Assembly: GCA_963817335.1 (NCBI GenBank)
Contig: CAWFNX010000005.1
Span: 992,001-1,056,000 of the forward strand
Direction of reading: 5' to 3'
Source: AV40 sp963817335
GTDB lineage: Bacteria; Verrucomicrobiota; Verrucomicrobiia; Chthoniobacterales; UBA10450
Length of the DNA: 64,000 nucleotides
Shown in pieces: positions 39,077-47,459 of the stretch. Below the pieces are notes generated by a model, which was not told the DNA's origin, did not search any database, and saw only the letters and a program-made list of their open reading frames with translations. The stretch's first letter is position 1, and each line of letters starts with the position of its first letter. The translations under genes were made by a program, and so were the position numbers.

Positions 39077-40243
39077 TTAACGGAAAGCGTTTTCTGGAAC
39101 GTCGAGACGTAGACCGGAGTCTAGGTCGCTGTCGATTCCACGTGATTTCTGAATCAAATCGATACCGCGAGTGATCCGGCCTTTGCGCGAAGCGAACAGC
39201 CGGGCGGTCTCTTCGGTGATCTGTTCAGTTTCGTAAGCGTGCAGGATGGATTGATCGAACGTCATCCAGCCGAAGGCCGAGCTGGCTTCAATGATTTCGT
39301 AGAAGCTGCGGTGCTCGCCTTCGCCGATGGCGACAGCTTCGCGCGTCCGCAAGTTGTGGCCCATGATTTCGGTGAGAAGTTGGCGACCGCCAGTGGCTTT
39401 TGGCGCAAGGCGCTGGCTGACGATATAGCGAAGGGTGTCGGCGAGACGAATTCGGAGTTGCTGTTCTTCGCCTAATGAGAACAAACCGAGAATACGATTG
39501 ATCGACTGACCGGCATCCACCGTGTGTAAGGTGCTCAACACCAGATGGCCTGTCTCAGCCGCCATCATCGCGATTTCGACCGTGGCCCGGTCGCGCATTT
39601 CGCCGACGAGGATGACTTTGGGCGCCTGGCGCAATGCGGCGCGCAGACCGGTCGGGTAATTGTTGAAGTCATGTCCGAGTTCGCGCTGATTGAAGGTGGC
39701 TTTCTTCTTCGGGTGCACGTACTCGATCGGATCTTCCAGGGTGACGACGTGAACCGGCTGGGTTTCGTTGATCTCATCCAGGATGGCGGCCAGGGTTGTC
39801 GTTTTGCCACTGCCAGTCGCTCCGGTGACCAGGATAAGACCGGTCTTCTCCTTTGCGATCTCGTGAAAGATTTCCGGCAGCCCCAATTGCTGAATCGTTG
39901 GCACTTCGCTTTGCAGTTTGCGAAGCACCACCGAAAAGTGCCCCTGCTGCCGGAAAATGTTTACGCGGAACCGGGCTTCGCCGCTGAGCGAGTAGCTGCA
40001 GTCACACGATCCGCCCGTGAGATAATCGTAAATCAGGCGGCGATTGCCCTGCATCAGGCTGAGGGCGATTTGCTCGGTTTGATGCGGAGTCAGCGCTTCA
40101 ATCGGGGGATCGACAAAAACCGGCTTCAATTCGCCGTAGTCTTCGACCTGTAAAGGATGACCAACGGAAAAGTTCAGGTCGGAGATACCGTTGTAGGTCT
40201 TGAGCATCGCCGACAAAATCCTATCTAGATCTGGAAGTCGCAT
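39077..40243 (-). CDS. PilT-family twitching-motility ATPase paralog
   Basis: 388 residues. Walker A is GATGSGKTT, followed by VVTLEDPIEYVHPKK. The Walker B region VILVGEMRDRATVEIAM and the His box GHLVLSTLHTVDA follow, all as in PilT/PilU. The N-terminal PAS-like domain contains CDCSYSLSGEARFRVNIFRQ. It lies 6 nt after pilT, and the pair resembles a PilT-PilU set that powers type IV pilus retraction. A C-terminal tail of about 40 residues is extra. Confidence 0.88.
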   Translation of the reverse strand: MRLPDLDRILSAMLKTYNGISDLNFSVGHPLQVEDYGELKPVFVDPPIEALTPHQTEQIALSLMQGNRRLIYDYLTGGSCDCSYSLSGEARFRVNIFRQQGHFSVVLRKLQSEVPTIQQLGLPEIFHEIAKEKTGLILVTGATGSGKTTTLAAILDEINETQPVHVVTLEDPIEYVHPKKKATFNQRELGHDFNNYPTGLRAALRQAPKVILVGEMRDRATVEIAMMAAETGHLVLSTLHTVDAGQSINRILGLFSLGEEQQLRIRLADTLRYIVSQRLAPKATGGRQLLTEIMGHNLRTREAVAIGEGEHRSFYEIIEASSAFGWMTFDQSILHAYETEQITEETARLFASRKGRITRGIDLIQKSRGIDSDLDSGLRLDVPENAFR

Positions 40244-40249
40244 ATCGGT

Positions 40250-41332
40250 TTATTCTTCAGTGCCGTCGATCGGCGGTTCCTTCAGAAATTGACGGAATCT
40301 TTTCTTGTCGATGCACTTGTCGTAAGCTTCTTCAGGGGAGATGCGCGCCTGTCGCAGGTGCTCCATGATTGCGTCGTCGAGCGGTTGATTTCCTTTTTTC
40401 TTGCCGACTTGAATCATGCCGGGGACTTGATGCGTTTTTCCTTCGCGGATGAGATTGGCGATGGCGGTGTCGACGACCAGAATTTCAAGTGCGGCCACTC
40501 GGCCCGGTTTGTCGATTCGCTTGAACAGGTTTTGCGCAATTACACCCTTGAGCGACTCGGCCAGGGTGGTCCGAATCTGGTTTTGCTGGGTGGTCGGGAA
40601 AACGTCGATCACACGATCGATCGATTTCGCCGCGTTGGACGTGTGCAACGTGCCAAAAACAAGATGGCCGGTTGCCGCCGCTGTCAGCGCGAGCTCGATC
40701 GTTTCCAAATCGCGCATTTCGCCGACCAGAATGATGTCCGGGTCTTCGCGCAGCGCCCCGCGCAACGCGGTGGCAAAAGAACGGGTGTGGATGCCGACTT
40801 CGCGATGTTGAACCAGACAGTTCTGGCTGCGATGGACGAATTCGATCGGATCCTCAACGGTAATGATGTGATCGTGTCGATGCAGATTGGCGTAGTCGAT
40901 CATGGCGGCCAGCGTAGTTGATTTGCCGGAGCCGGTCGGCCCAGTCACCAGGACGAGACCCTTTTTTAACATCGGAAATTTTCTCAGGACCGGCGGCAAA
41001 CCAAGGTCGTCGACTGTCATGACTTGCGAGGGGATCGATCGAAACACAGCCGAGATCCCGTACTTTTGCTGGAAGAAATTCACACGGTACCGCATGACGT
41101 CCGGCACTTCGTAGCCAAAATCGACATCGAGGCTTTCCTCGAACTGCTTGATCTTCCCTTCCGGGGCGATCTCATAGACCATCGCTTTCAGGTCGTCGTT
41201 TTTGAGCGGTGGAAAATCGACCCTTACGAGATCGCCATTGATGCGCAGCATGGGCGCATTGTTGGTCGAAAGATGAAGGTCGGAGGCCTTTTGCTCCGCC
41301 ATCAGTTTGAAAAAGGCGTCAATGCGAGCCAT
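40250..41332 (-). CDS. pilT: Type IV pilus retraction ATPase
   Basis: 360 residues. Starts with the PilT N-terminal signature LMAEQKASDLHLSTN. Walker A GPTGSGKST is at 131-139, then IITVEDPIEFVHRSQNC. Walker B IILVGEMRDLETIELAL and the AIRNLIRE-equivalent motif (AIANLIREGK) are present, the latter essential for retraction in the family. It hydrolyses ATP to depolymerise pilin at the inner membrane. It heads the cluster with the pilT paralog and receiver-like genes. Confidence 0.95.
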   Translation of the reverse strand: MARIDAFFKLMAEQKASDLHLSTNNAPMLRINGDLVRVDFPPLKNDDLKAMVYEIAPEGKIKQFEESLDVDFGYEVPDVMRYRVNFFQQKYGISAVFRSIPSQVMTVDDLGLPPVLRKFPMLKKGLVLVTGPTGSGKSTTLAAMIDYANLHRHDHIITVEDPIEFVHRSQNCLVQHREVGIHTRSFATALRGALREDPDIILVGEMRDLETIELALTAAATGHLVFGTLHTSNAAKSIDRVIDVFPTTQQNQIRTTLAESLKGVIAQNLFKRIDKPGRVAALEILVVDTAIANLIREGKTHQVPGMIQVGKKKGNQPLDDAIMEHLRQARISPEEAYDKCIDKKRFRQFLKEPPIDGTEE

Positions 41333-41410
41333 AGGCGTCAGGACGGAAGAAGCTAAATTGATGCCATGAACATGGGATTCACGGCCGCCCGCCCGGGGAC
41401 GCTCCCGTTG

Positions 41411-42196
41411 CTAACGCTGGGGCTGACGCGCCGCGTCCAAAGTGGACCGGACTTGTTCCAGCAACTTGTCCCGACCGTAAGGCTTGGGGATAAATCCCCG
41501 CAGACCCTGCGCCAACATTGTTCCGACCTTTGATTGTTCTGCGAAACCGCTACTGAGAACAACATTCACGTCCGGATTGATCGACTTCAGTTCTTCAAAA
41601 ACCGCGTCGCCATCAATCACCGGTAGGAAATAATCGAGAATCACCAGACCGACCTTTTTGCCCATCTGTTCGTAGATCTTGAGCGCCTCGAAACCGTCGT
41701 GCGCTAAAACAACTCGGTATCCTTCTTCGGCCAACATCTCCGAAGCGACGTCGGCGACGTCGGGTTCGTCTTCCACCAACAAAATGTATTCACCGCTGCC
41801 GTTCGGATTCTTGACCCGGGTCCCGGCCGGAACGCCGTTGGTTGCGGATACGGTCCCTTCCTTATCCGCAGTCGATTCGCGTTTTGGTTCGGCCCGTCTG
41901 GAGCTGCGGACCGATTTTTCTTCTGCCGGCGGCGGCACAACACTGAAACCGGCTGTGCTTTTCCGGGCAGCGGCGGATTTTTTCGCTGCGCCGGCCAGGA
42001 TTTGCGATGTGACTCGGTCGAAAAGAGACTGAGCGGTTTTGGAAGCAAGGTCAACCCGCTCGCCCAGCAGGTCGATGTAATTGTGCTCGCCGCGATGCCT
42101 GCGCGCGAGGTCTGAATAACGCGACACCTGCTGCAGGATCGAGTTCAGCTCAGTGGAGGTTGCGGCGATCCACTTCAAGTCTTCCTGGTCGAGCAT
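41411..42196 (-). CDS. Response regulator with N-terminal helical region
   Basis: 261 residues from ATG 42194-42196 (the open frame extends to 42256). The first 90 residues are helical (LKWIAATSTELNSILQQVSR) and resemble a histidine-kinase dimerisation-type helix without the kinase. A charged linker follows. The receiver domain is YILLVEDEPDV...LVILDYFLPVIDGDAVF (phospho-Asp in ILDYFLP)...VVLSSGFAE...FIPKPYGRDKL. There is no output domain. It lies 78 nt upstream of pilT and may control it. Confidence 0.87.
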   Translation of the reverse strand: MLDQEDLKWIAATSTELNSILQQVSRYSDLARRHRGEHNYIDLLGERVDLASKTAQSLFDRVTSQILAGAAKKSAAARKSTAGFSVVPPPAEEKSVRSSRRAEPKRESTADKEGTVSATNGVPAGTRVKNPNGSGEYILLVEDEPDVADVASEMLAEEGYRVVLAHDGFEALKIYEQMGKKVGLVILDYFLPVIDGDAVFEELKSINPDVNVVLSSGFAEQSKVGTMLAQGLRGFIPKPYGRDKLLEQVRSTLDAARQPQR

Positions 42197-42360
42197 AGTC
42201 GTCGCTTCAATCAGATTCTTCCAGATAAGCCCACCAAACGCAAAAAAGGATTCCACATATGGTCACGGCAAAAGCAGTCAGGGTTAACATGAATCGAAGA
42301 CAGTCCTACCAGCACGGTTCGTGCCGGGGGTTTCATAGGTGTCCGCGTATCTTGGGGGCC

Positions 42361-43542
42361 CTATTTCCCCAGAGCGTGCCGCAGCTCCTTCTTGGCCGAG
42401 TCCACCTCGCGGTCGGTCTGGTTGCAAAGCAAAACCGCGCGCAGTTTGTCCCCTTGATAATAATGGGCCACGAATTTTCGTTTCGCGTAGGTGCCTCGAA
42501 GATCCACCCGGGTTGGCTGCATGCTGAAATCGCCAACGAAGTGTAGGCGGATATCGAACATTTCGGTCCAAAAGTACGGCACTTCCTCGTAACGAATCCG
42601 CTTCTTGCCGGTCATGTTCGCTCCCGCAACCAAGCCCTGGGCCCGCGCGTTGTCCCAGTGGGTCTGACGACGGACACCGCCCATGATTCGGTCCGGGTAG
42701 AATGCCAAGTCGCCCACGGCAAAAATTCCTTTCTCCTCCGTCTCGAGATATTCGGTTACCGGCGAACCGTGGGGACCGGAGAGCGGCGTATTACGGACTA
42801 GATCGAGATTTGGCTCCGCCCCACAGCAGACCACGGCCAAGCCCGCCGGCACGCGATTGCCACTCTTGGTTTGAATATTTCTCAGCACGGTCTTGCCTTC
42901 GAAGCCGTTTAAACTTTCGCCGATCAGTATTACGATTCCGTGCTTGGCGAAATATTCCGTTAACCACGGTCCGGTTTGCGAATCGAGATAGCGGTTCAGC
43001 AGATACGAATTGCGGTGCATCATCGTGACCTTCAGTTTCATCATCCGCAGACTCGACGCCACTTCGCAGGCGAGTAAACCGCCACCGATCACCGTTACCG
43101 TTTTCTCGATATCGGCCATTTCGCGTAAAGCGAGGGCATCGCGCACACTTCTCAAATAAATAACGTTGCCGAGATTGACGCCGGCCACCGGCGGACGCAC
43201 CGGCCGGCTACCCATCGCCAGACAAGCTTTGTTAAACTCGATACTTTCGCCATTCCCAAGGACTGCCAGACGGCGCTCGATGTTGAATTGTTTCACGATT
43301 GTCGCGAAACGCGTCTCGATCTTGTGAGAATCGAACCAACGCTGGTCGAAGTAGCCGAGTTTTTTTAATGGCGCAGTCTTTTCGCGAAGAAAATCCTTCG
43401 ACAACATCCAGCGGTGGTAAGTCGGCATGATCTCGGCCCCGACGATCGTGACCGAGCCGCGCTTGTCGTGTTTGCGGACGCCTTCGCATGCGCTCGCCCC
43501 ACCGACACCGGTGCCAATAATTAAGTAATCACGCTGGATCAT
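42361..43542 (-). CDS. FAD-dependent pyridine nucleotide-disulfide-type oxidoreductase
   Basis: 393 residues from ATG 43540-43542, chosen so the protein begins at the FAD-binding strand YLIIGTGVGGASACEGV. A second dinucleotide turn is TVIGGGLLACEVASSL, and the FAD-binding GIFAVGDLAF follows near residue 295. This is the ferredoxin reductase/NADH rubredoxin reductase-like layout. A CxxC redox motif is not apparent. The electron acceptor is unknown. Confidence 0.85.
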   Translation of the reverse strand: MIQRDYLIIGTGVGGASACEGVRKHDKRGSVTIVGAEIMPTYHRWMLSKDFLREKTAPLKKLGYFDQRWFDSHKIETRFATIVKQFNIERRLAVLGNGESIEFNKACLAMGSRPVRPPVAGVNLGNVIYLRSVRDALALREMADIEKTVTVIGGGLLACEVASSLRMMKLKVTMMHRNSYLLNRYLDSQTGPWLTEYFAKHGIVILIGESLNGFEGKTVLRNIQTKSGNRVPAGLAVVCCGAEPNLDLVRNTPLSGPHGSPVTEYLETEEKGIFAVGDLAFYPDRIMGGVRRQTHWDNARAQGLVAGANMTGKKRIRYEEVPYFWTEMFDIRLHFVGDFSMQPTRVDLRGTYAKRKFVAHYYQGDKLRAVLLCNQTDREVDSAKKELRHALGK

Positions 43543-43655
43543 CTGTAACAGCTTCGACGATAAAGAATTCCCGCGCTGAATGGCGAGGAAAAATGATAAC
43601 CGGAGGCAGGCTATCAATCAAACTCTCTGGCTGCAAGTCATTGCCGAAGTGAGAC

Positions 43656-45029
43656 TTATAATACAGCGCGGCAGATGATTACCGACGCAATTACGCCCGT
43701 CAAATCCGCCAGCAGGCCGGCCGGAATTGCGTGTCTGGTCTGCTTGATCCCGACCGATCCAAAATAAACCGCCACCACGTAGAACGTGGTCTCGGTGCTT
43801 CCATAAATTGTCGCCGCGGTCAGACTGACAATGTTATCGGGACCGAGTCGATGTACAATGTCAGTCAGAAGTGCCAGGGTCGCGCTTCCGCTCAACGGCC
43901 GCATCAACGCCAGCGGCAGAAGATCGGTCGGAAAGTGTAACGGCGTCAGAATTGGACTGAGAAGTTTCGTCAGGAGATCGATCCCGCCCGCGCCTTTGAA
44001 CATTCCGATCGCGACCAGCATGGTGACCAGGAACGGAATGATCCGCAAAATGACGTTGAATGATTCTTTCGCGCCTTCGACGAACTCATCGTAGACCTTG
44101 ATTCCGCGAGCGGCCGCGTAAACCGGGAAAAAACTGAGTAGCAGCGGAATCGCCAGGATCGACAAGGCATTGACCATCCGCGCGAACGGATTCCGCAACG
44201 CTGGGTCCGTTGGCAGCGGCAGCCGAAACACTTCCGGCATCACCATTCGCAAAAACAACATCAGAAAGAAGACCCCGAGCAAGGCCAGCGCGATCATGCC
44301 CCATGGTGCAGGTCGCGATAGCGGCGGTTGACCGAGCAATTCGTCATCGAACGCGAATTTGTCGGTCGATTTGGTAGGGACGTCGCGCTGCGACGTCCGC
44401 GGACCGTCCGGGGGCCGGTCCCCACCTTCAATCATTTCGCGCCTTGGCTTGAAAAACGACAAACGCTCGAAAAACTTCGCGGATAGGACAGCGACCGTTG
44501 CTGCGCACAACGTTGCGAAGAACGCAGTCCCAACGATCACGGTCGGCCGCGCCGAACCCGCCGAGGCCAGGATGGCGATCGCGGTTGCCGGGATTAATTG
44601 GACCGAGCTCGTATTGATCGCGAGAAAAGTGCACATCGCGTTCGACGCGATGCCTGGGCGCGGGTTCAAAGATTCCAAATCGCGCATCGCCCGCAATCCA
44701 AGCGGAGTGGCGGCGTTGCCGAGGCCGAGCATGTTCGCCGCCATATTCATGAGCATCGAACCCATTGCCGGGTGGTCAGCCGGGACTTCAGGAAACAATC
44801 GCAGCATCAGCGGGCGCAATCCGTAAGCGATTCGCTGGACCAAGCCGGCGCGCTCCGCCAATCGCATCACTCCAAGCCACAGGGCCATGACTCCCCACAA
44901 TCCCAGGGCGATTGTTACCGCCGTTTTGGCGCCGTCGAGCGCGCCGCCAGTCACATCTTTCAGCCGATCGTTCCAGCCGCCGATCGCGACCGCGAGCAAC
45001 ACCAGCGCGAGCCAGATGTAATTGAGCAC
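43656..45029 (-). CDS. SpmA-SpmB-like fusion, nucleoside-recognition (Gate) membrane protein
   Basis: 457 residues with about ten helices. The N-terminal half matches SpmA (AMGSMLMNMAANMLGLGNAA, NAMCTFLAINTSSVQLIP). The C-terminal half matches SpmB (MRPLSGSATLALLTDI, YGSTETTFYVVAVYFGSV). In Bacillus these are two sporulation proteins; here they are fused in an organism without other sporulation genes in view, as in many Gram-negatives. The linker (residues 201-219) is encoded by a hairpin repeat. Transport of an unknown small molecule is likely. Confidence 0.88.
   Translation of the reverse strand: MLNYIWLALVLLAVAIGGWNDRLKDVTGGALDGAKTAVTIALGLWGVMALWLGVMRLAERAGLVQRIAYGLRPLMLRLFPEVPADHPAMGSMLMNMAANMLGLGNAATPLGLRAMRDLESLNPRPGIASNAMCTFLAINTSSVQLIPATAIAILASAGSARPTVIVGTAFFATLCAATVAVLSAKFFERLSFFKPRREMIEGGDRPPDGPRTSQRDVPTKSTDKFAFDDELLGQPPLSRPAPWGMIALALLGVFFLMLFLRMVMPEVFRLPLPTDPALRNPFARMVNALSILAIPLLLSFFPVYAAARGIKVYDEFVEGAKESFNVILRIIPFLVTMLVAIGMFKGAGGIDLLTKLLSPILTPLHFPTDLLPLALMRPLSGSATLALLTDIVHRLGPDNIVSLTAATIYGSTETTFYVVAVYFGSVGIKQTRHAIPAGLLADLTGVIASVIICRAVL
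44373..44426. repeat. 54-bp double-hairpin repeat inside the spmA-spmB reading frame
   Basis: Ends GGTAGGGAC (44373-44381) and GTCCCCACC (44418-44426) are inverted with one mismatch. The first hairpin is a perfect 9-bp stem (44378-44386 with 44390-44398, loop GCT). The second is GGACCG...CGGTCC. Its length, 54 bp, is 18 codons and keeps the frame open. Confidence 0.88.
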
Positions 45030-45113
45030 GCCACTGTTTTTAGCTGTGCGGACTAACGACTACCAGTCGATTTATGATTGCATTGTCGACTTTGGCTTCG
45101 ACAGACTAATGGG

Positions 45114-45692
45114 ATGAACGACACCCGCGACACCACTGGCAACCCGGCTCCGCTTGGTCTTCTTGGTTTCGGACTGACCACGGTTCTTCTTAATCTGCAC
45201 AACGCCGGTTTTTACGAGCTCAACGCGATGATCCTGGCCATGGGGATTTGTTATGGCGGAATCGCGCAAGTTATCGCCGGAATAATGGAGTGGAAGAAAG
45301 GCAACACGTTCGCTACCACCGCGTTCATTTCCTATGGCCTGTTCTGGCTTTCGTTGGTCGCGATGATTGTGATGACCAAACTTGGCTGGGCTGCAGCGTC
45401 CAACGACAAGGCGATGGCGGCGTATCTTTTCATGTGGGGATTGTTCACCCTGGTCATGTTTATCGGCACGCTCAGATTGCACGTCGCCGGGCAAATCGTT
45501 TTCGGTTCGCTGACGGTTTTGTTTTTCCTCCTCGCTTACGGCGATTTCGCGAGCGCGAGTCCCGCCTTCAAACATTTTACCGGCTGGGAAGGCGTTTTCT
45601 GCGGCTTCTCTGCGGTTTACACCGGTCTGGCCCAGGTGCTGAACGAACTTTACGGCAAGGTGATTTTGCCCCTCGGCCCGGTTAAGAACTAG
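45114..45692 (+). CDS. satP: GPR1/FUN34/YaaH-type acetate transporter
   Basis: 192 residues from ATG 45114 (a longer frame begins at 45078). The family signature NPAPLGLLGFGLTTVLLNLHNAG is present in its N-terminal part, followed by six helices with YGGIAQVIAGIMEW, also diagnostic. The protein imports acetate or succinate with protons. It converges on recN; an inverted repeat begins right after its stop. Confidence 0.93.
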   Translation: MNDTRDTTGNPAPLGLLGFGLTTVLLNLHNAGFYELNAMILAMGICYGGIAQVIAGIMEWKKGNTFATTAFISYGLFWLSLVAMIVMTKLGWAAASNDKAMAAYLFMWGLFTLVMFIGTLRLHVAGQIVFGSLTVLFFLLAYGDFASASPAFKHFTGWEGVFCGFSAVYTGLAQVLNELYGKVILPLGPVKN

Positions 45693-45748
45693 ACAGGATT
45701 AACAGCATTCAAAGGATTTGGGTCTCGTGAAAATCGGGCGAATCCTGT
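45693..45748. repeat. ACAGGATT inverted repeat between convergent satP and recN
   Basis: ACAGGATT (45693-45700) and AATCCTGT (45741-45748) are exact reverse complements. The element begins directly after the satP TAG stop (45690-45692). It could form a hairpin at the 3' end of both messages. Confidence 0.6.
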
Positions 45749-45767
45749 TTAGAAGAACTTTCGCGTC

Positions 45768-47435
45768 TTAGTCGCGTTCTTTTAGCAGACTCGCGGCCAG
45801 CTCCATCGCCGACTCACTCTTGCCACCGAGCATTCGTGCGATTTCTTCCTGGCGCGCTTTGCCGCTGACTTCCCGAAGATTGGAATAGGTGCGACCGCGC
45901 GAAACATCTTTGGTCACGACGAAGTGCGATGTTGCCCTGGCGGCGACCGGCGCGAGGTGAGTGATGCAAATCAATTGATGCTGTTCCGCCAGTGTTTGCA
46001 TCTTCGCGCCGACCGCGTGCGCGATTTCGCCGCCGACGTTGGTGTCGATCTCGTCGAAAATAAGCAGCGGAATTGAATCGTGCGCGGCGAGCGCAGATTT
46101 GATCGCCAGCATAAGACGCGAAATTTCGCCGCTGGAGGCAATTACCCGTAATGGTTTGAGCGGTTCGCCGGGATTGGCGGAGAAAACCAGTTCGACTGAA
46201 TCAAATCCGCTTGGGTTCGGTTGATCGAGGCCAGTGAGTTTCGCCTCAAACTCTGATTGCCGAAATCCGAGATCGCGCAGATTTTTGCGGATCGTCTCGG
46301 AAAGTTTGGGCGCAGCTTTCGTACGGAGCTTTCGCAGGGCCTCCCCAGCGCGATTCATCTGGTCTCGGACTCTTCCGATTTCTTTGGCCAGGCGCTCCAA
46401 CTCCTCATCGCGCCCTTCAATTTTTCGCATCCGTTCCGTCGCGCGTTCGCCGAAAGCGACGACCTCCGCAATCGAACCGCCGTATTTGCGTTTCAAGGTT
46501 TCGAAAAGGGAAACGCGTTGCTCAAGGGCAGCGAGTTGTTCCGGATCGAGGTCCAGCTTCTCGGCGTAATTGGAAAGCGACCGGGCGATTTCCGAGAGCT
46601 GTACCACGGCGGCCGCGTGTTCGGAGGCAAGCTGCGACGTGGAGACGTCGATCTTTTCCAGCTCGCGAAGTAATCGTTGTGTTTCGGCGAGTTGCGAGAG
46701 CACCGACTCGTCCGCTTCCGAAAGTTTGTTCGCGACCGCGCCGGCCAGTTCGATCAATCGTTTGCTGCTGCTGGAAAGTTTGTAGCGTTGCTCGATCTCG
46801 TCTTCTTCTCCGGCGGCGAGGTTGGCTGAATTAATCTCGCTGATTTGGTGGCGCAAAAGATCCAGTTCCTGTTCCCGCGCCGTTTCGGCCGTATTGAGGG
46901 CGGTGTGCTCCGCAGTCAAGGTCTGCAATTCGCGAAAATGTCTCGTGTACTCCTCAAGCTGATCGGTCGCGCGCGCGAAAGAATCGAGCAAAGAAAGCTG
47001 TTTGTCCGGGGAGAGTAGCGATTGGTGATCGTGCGGGCCGTGAAGGTCGACGAGCGCGTCGCCAATGCTCTTCAAAATCGACAACGTGGTAGGTGAGCCA
47101 TTAATAAACTGACGATTTGCGCCGCTGGCGGAAAGGGTTCGCTTAAGGATCAAGTCCTCCGCGGAGGGTTCTACGCCGGCTTCAACCAGTTGCGGATTCA
47201 ACTTCTGCAATTCTTTACCGGTAAAAACCGCTTCGGCCGTGCAGGTATCGGCTCCGGTGCGAATGAGCGATTTATCGGCCCGTTCGCCAAGCAAAAGTTG
47301 GAGGGCGCCGATGATTATCGATTTCCCGGCACCGGTCTCGCCTGTGATCGCCGTGAATCCGGCCGCGATTTGCCACTCGAGCTCTTCCACCAGGGCGAGG
47401 TTTTTGATTCGGAGCAGATTCAGAATGGCGGGCAT
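45768..47435 (-). CDS. recN: DNA repair protein RecN
   Basis: 555 residues from ATG 47433-47435, which starts the conserved MPAILNLLRIKNLALVEELE. Walker A is GETGAGKSIIIGALQLLLG. A long coiled coil spans about 150-350. The C-terminal ABC signature and Walker B are SSGEISRLMLAIKSALA and LLIFDEIDTNVGGEIAHAVG. This SMC-like ATPase acts in double-strand break repair. It is divergent from the TIGR03790 gene, with starts only 27 nt apart. Confidence 0.97.
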   Translation of the reverse strand: MPAILNLLRIKNLALVEELEWQIAAGFTAITGETGAGKSIIIGALQLLLGERADKSLIRTGADTCTAEAVFTGKELQKLNPQLVEAGVEPSAEDLILKRTLSASGANRQFINGSPTTLSILKSIGDALVDLHGPHDHQSLLSPDKQLSLLDSFARATDQLEEYTRHFRELQTLTAEHTALNTAETAREQELDLLRHQISEINSANLAAGEEDEIEQRYKLSSSSKRLIELAGAVANKLSEADESVLSQLAETQRLLRELEKIDVSTSQLASEHAAAVVQLSEIARSLSNYAEKLDLDPEQLAALEQRVSLFETLKRKYGGSIAEVVAFGERATERMRKIEGRDEELERLAKEIGRVRDQMNRAGEALRKLRTKAAPKLSETIRKNLRDLGFRQSEFEAKLTGLDQPNPSGFDSVELVFSANPGEPLKPLRVIASSGEISRLMLAIKSALAAHDSIPLLIFDEIDTNVGGEIAHAVGAKMQTLAEQHQLICITHLAPVAARATSHFVVTKDVSRGRTYSNLREVSGKARQEEIARMLGGKSESAMELAASLLKERD

Positions 47436-47459
47436 TTCGAAAAGGTTGAGGGATGAGCG

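Noticed and set aside
39545..40921. Long plus-strand open frames over the pilT genes
   Set aside because: They are antisense shadows; PilT motifs are unambiguous on the minus strand.
43656..45029. SpmA-SpmB as evidence of sporulation
   Set aside because: Homologs are widespread in non-sporulating bacteria and no other sporulation gene is present.
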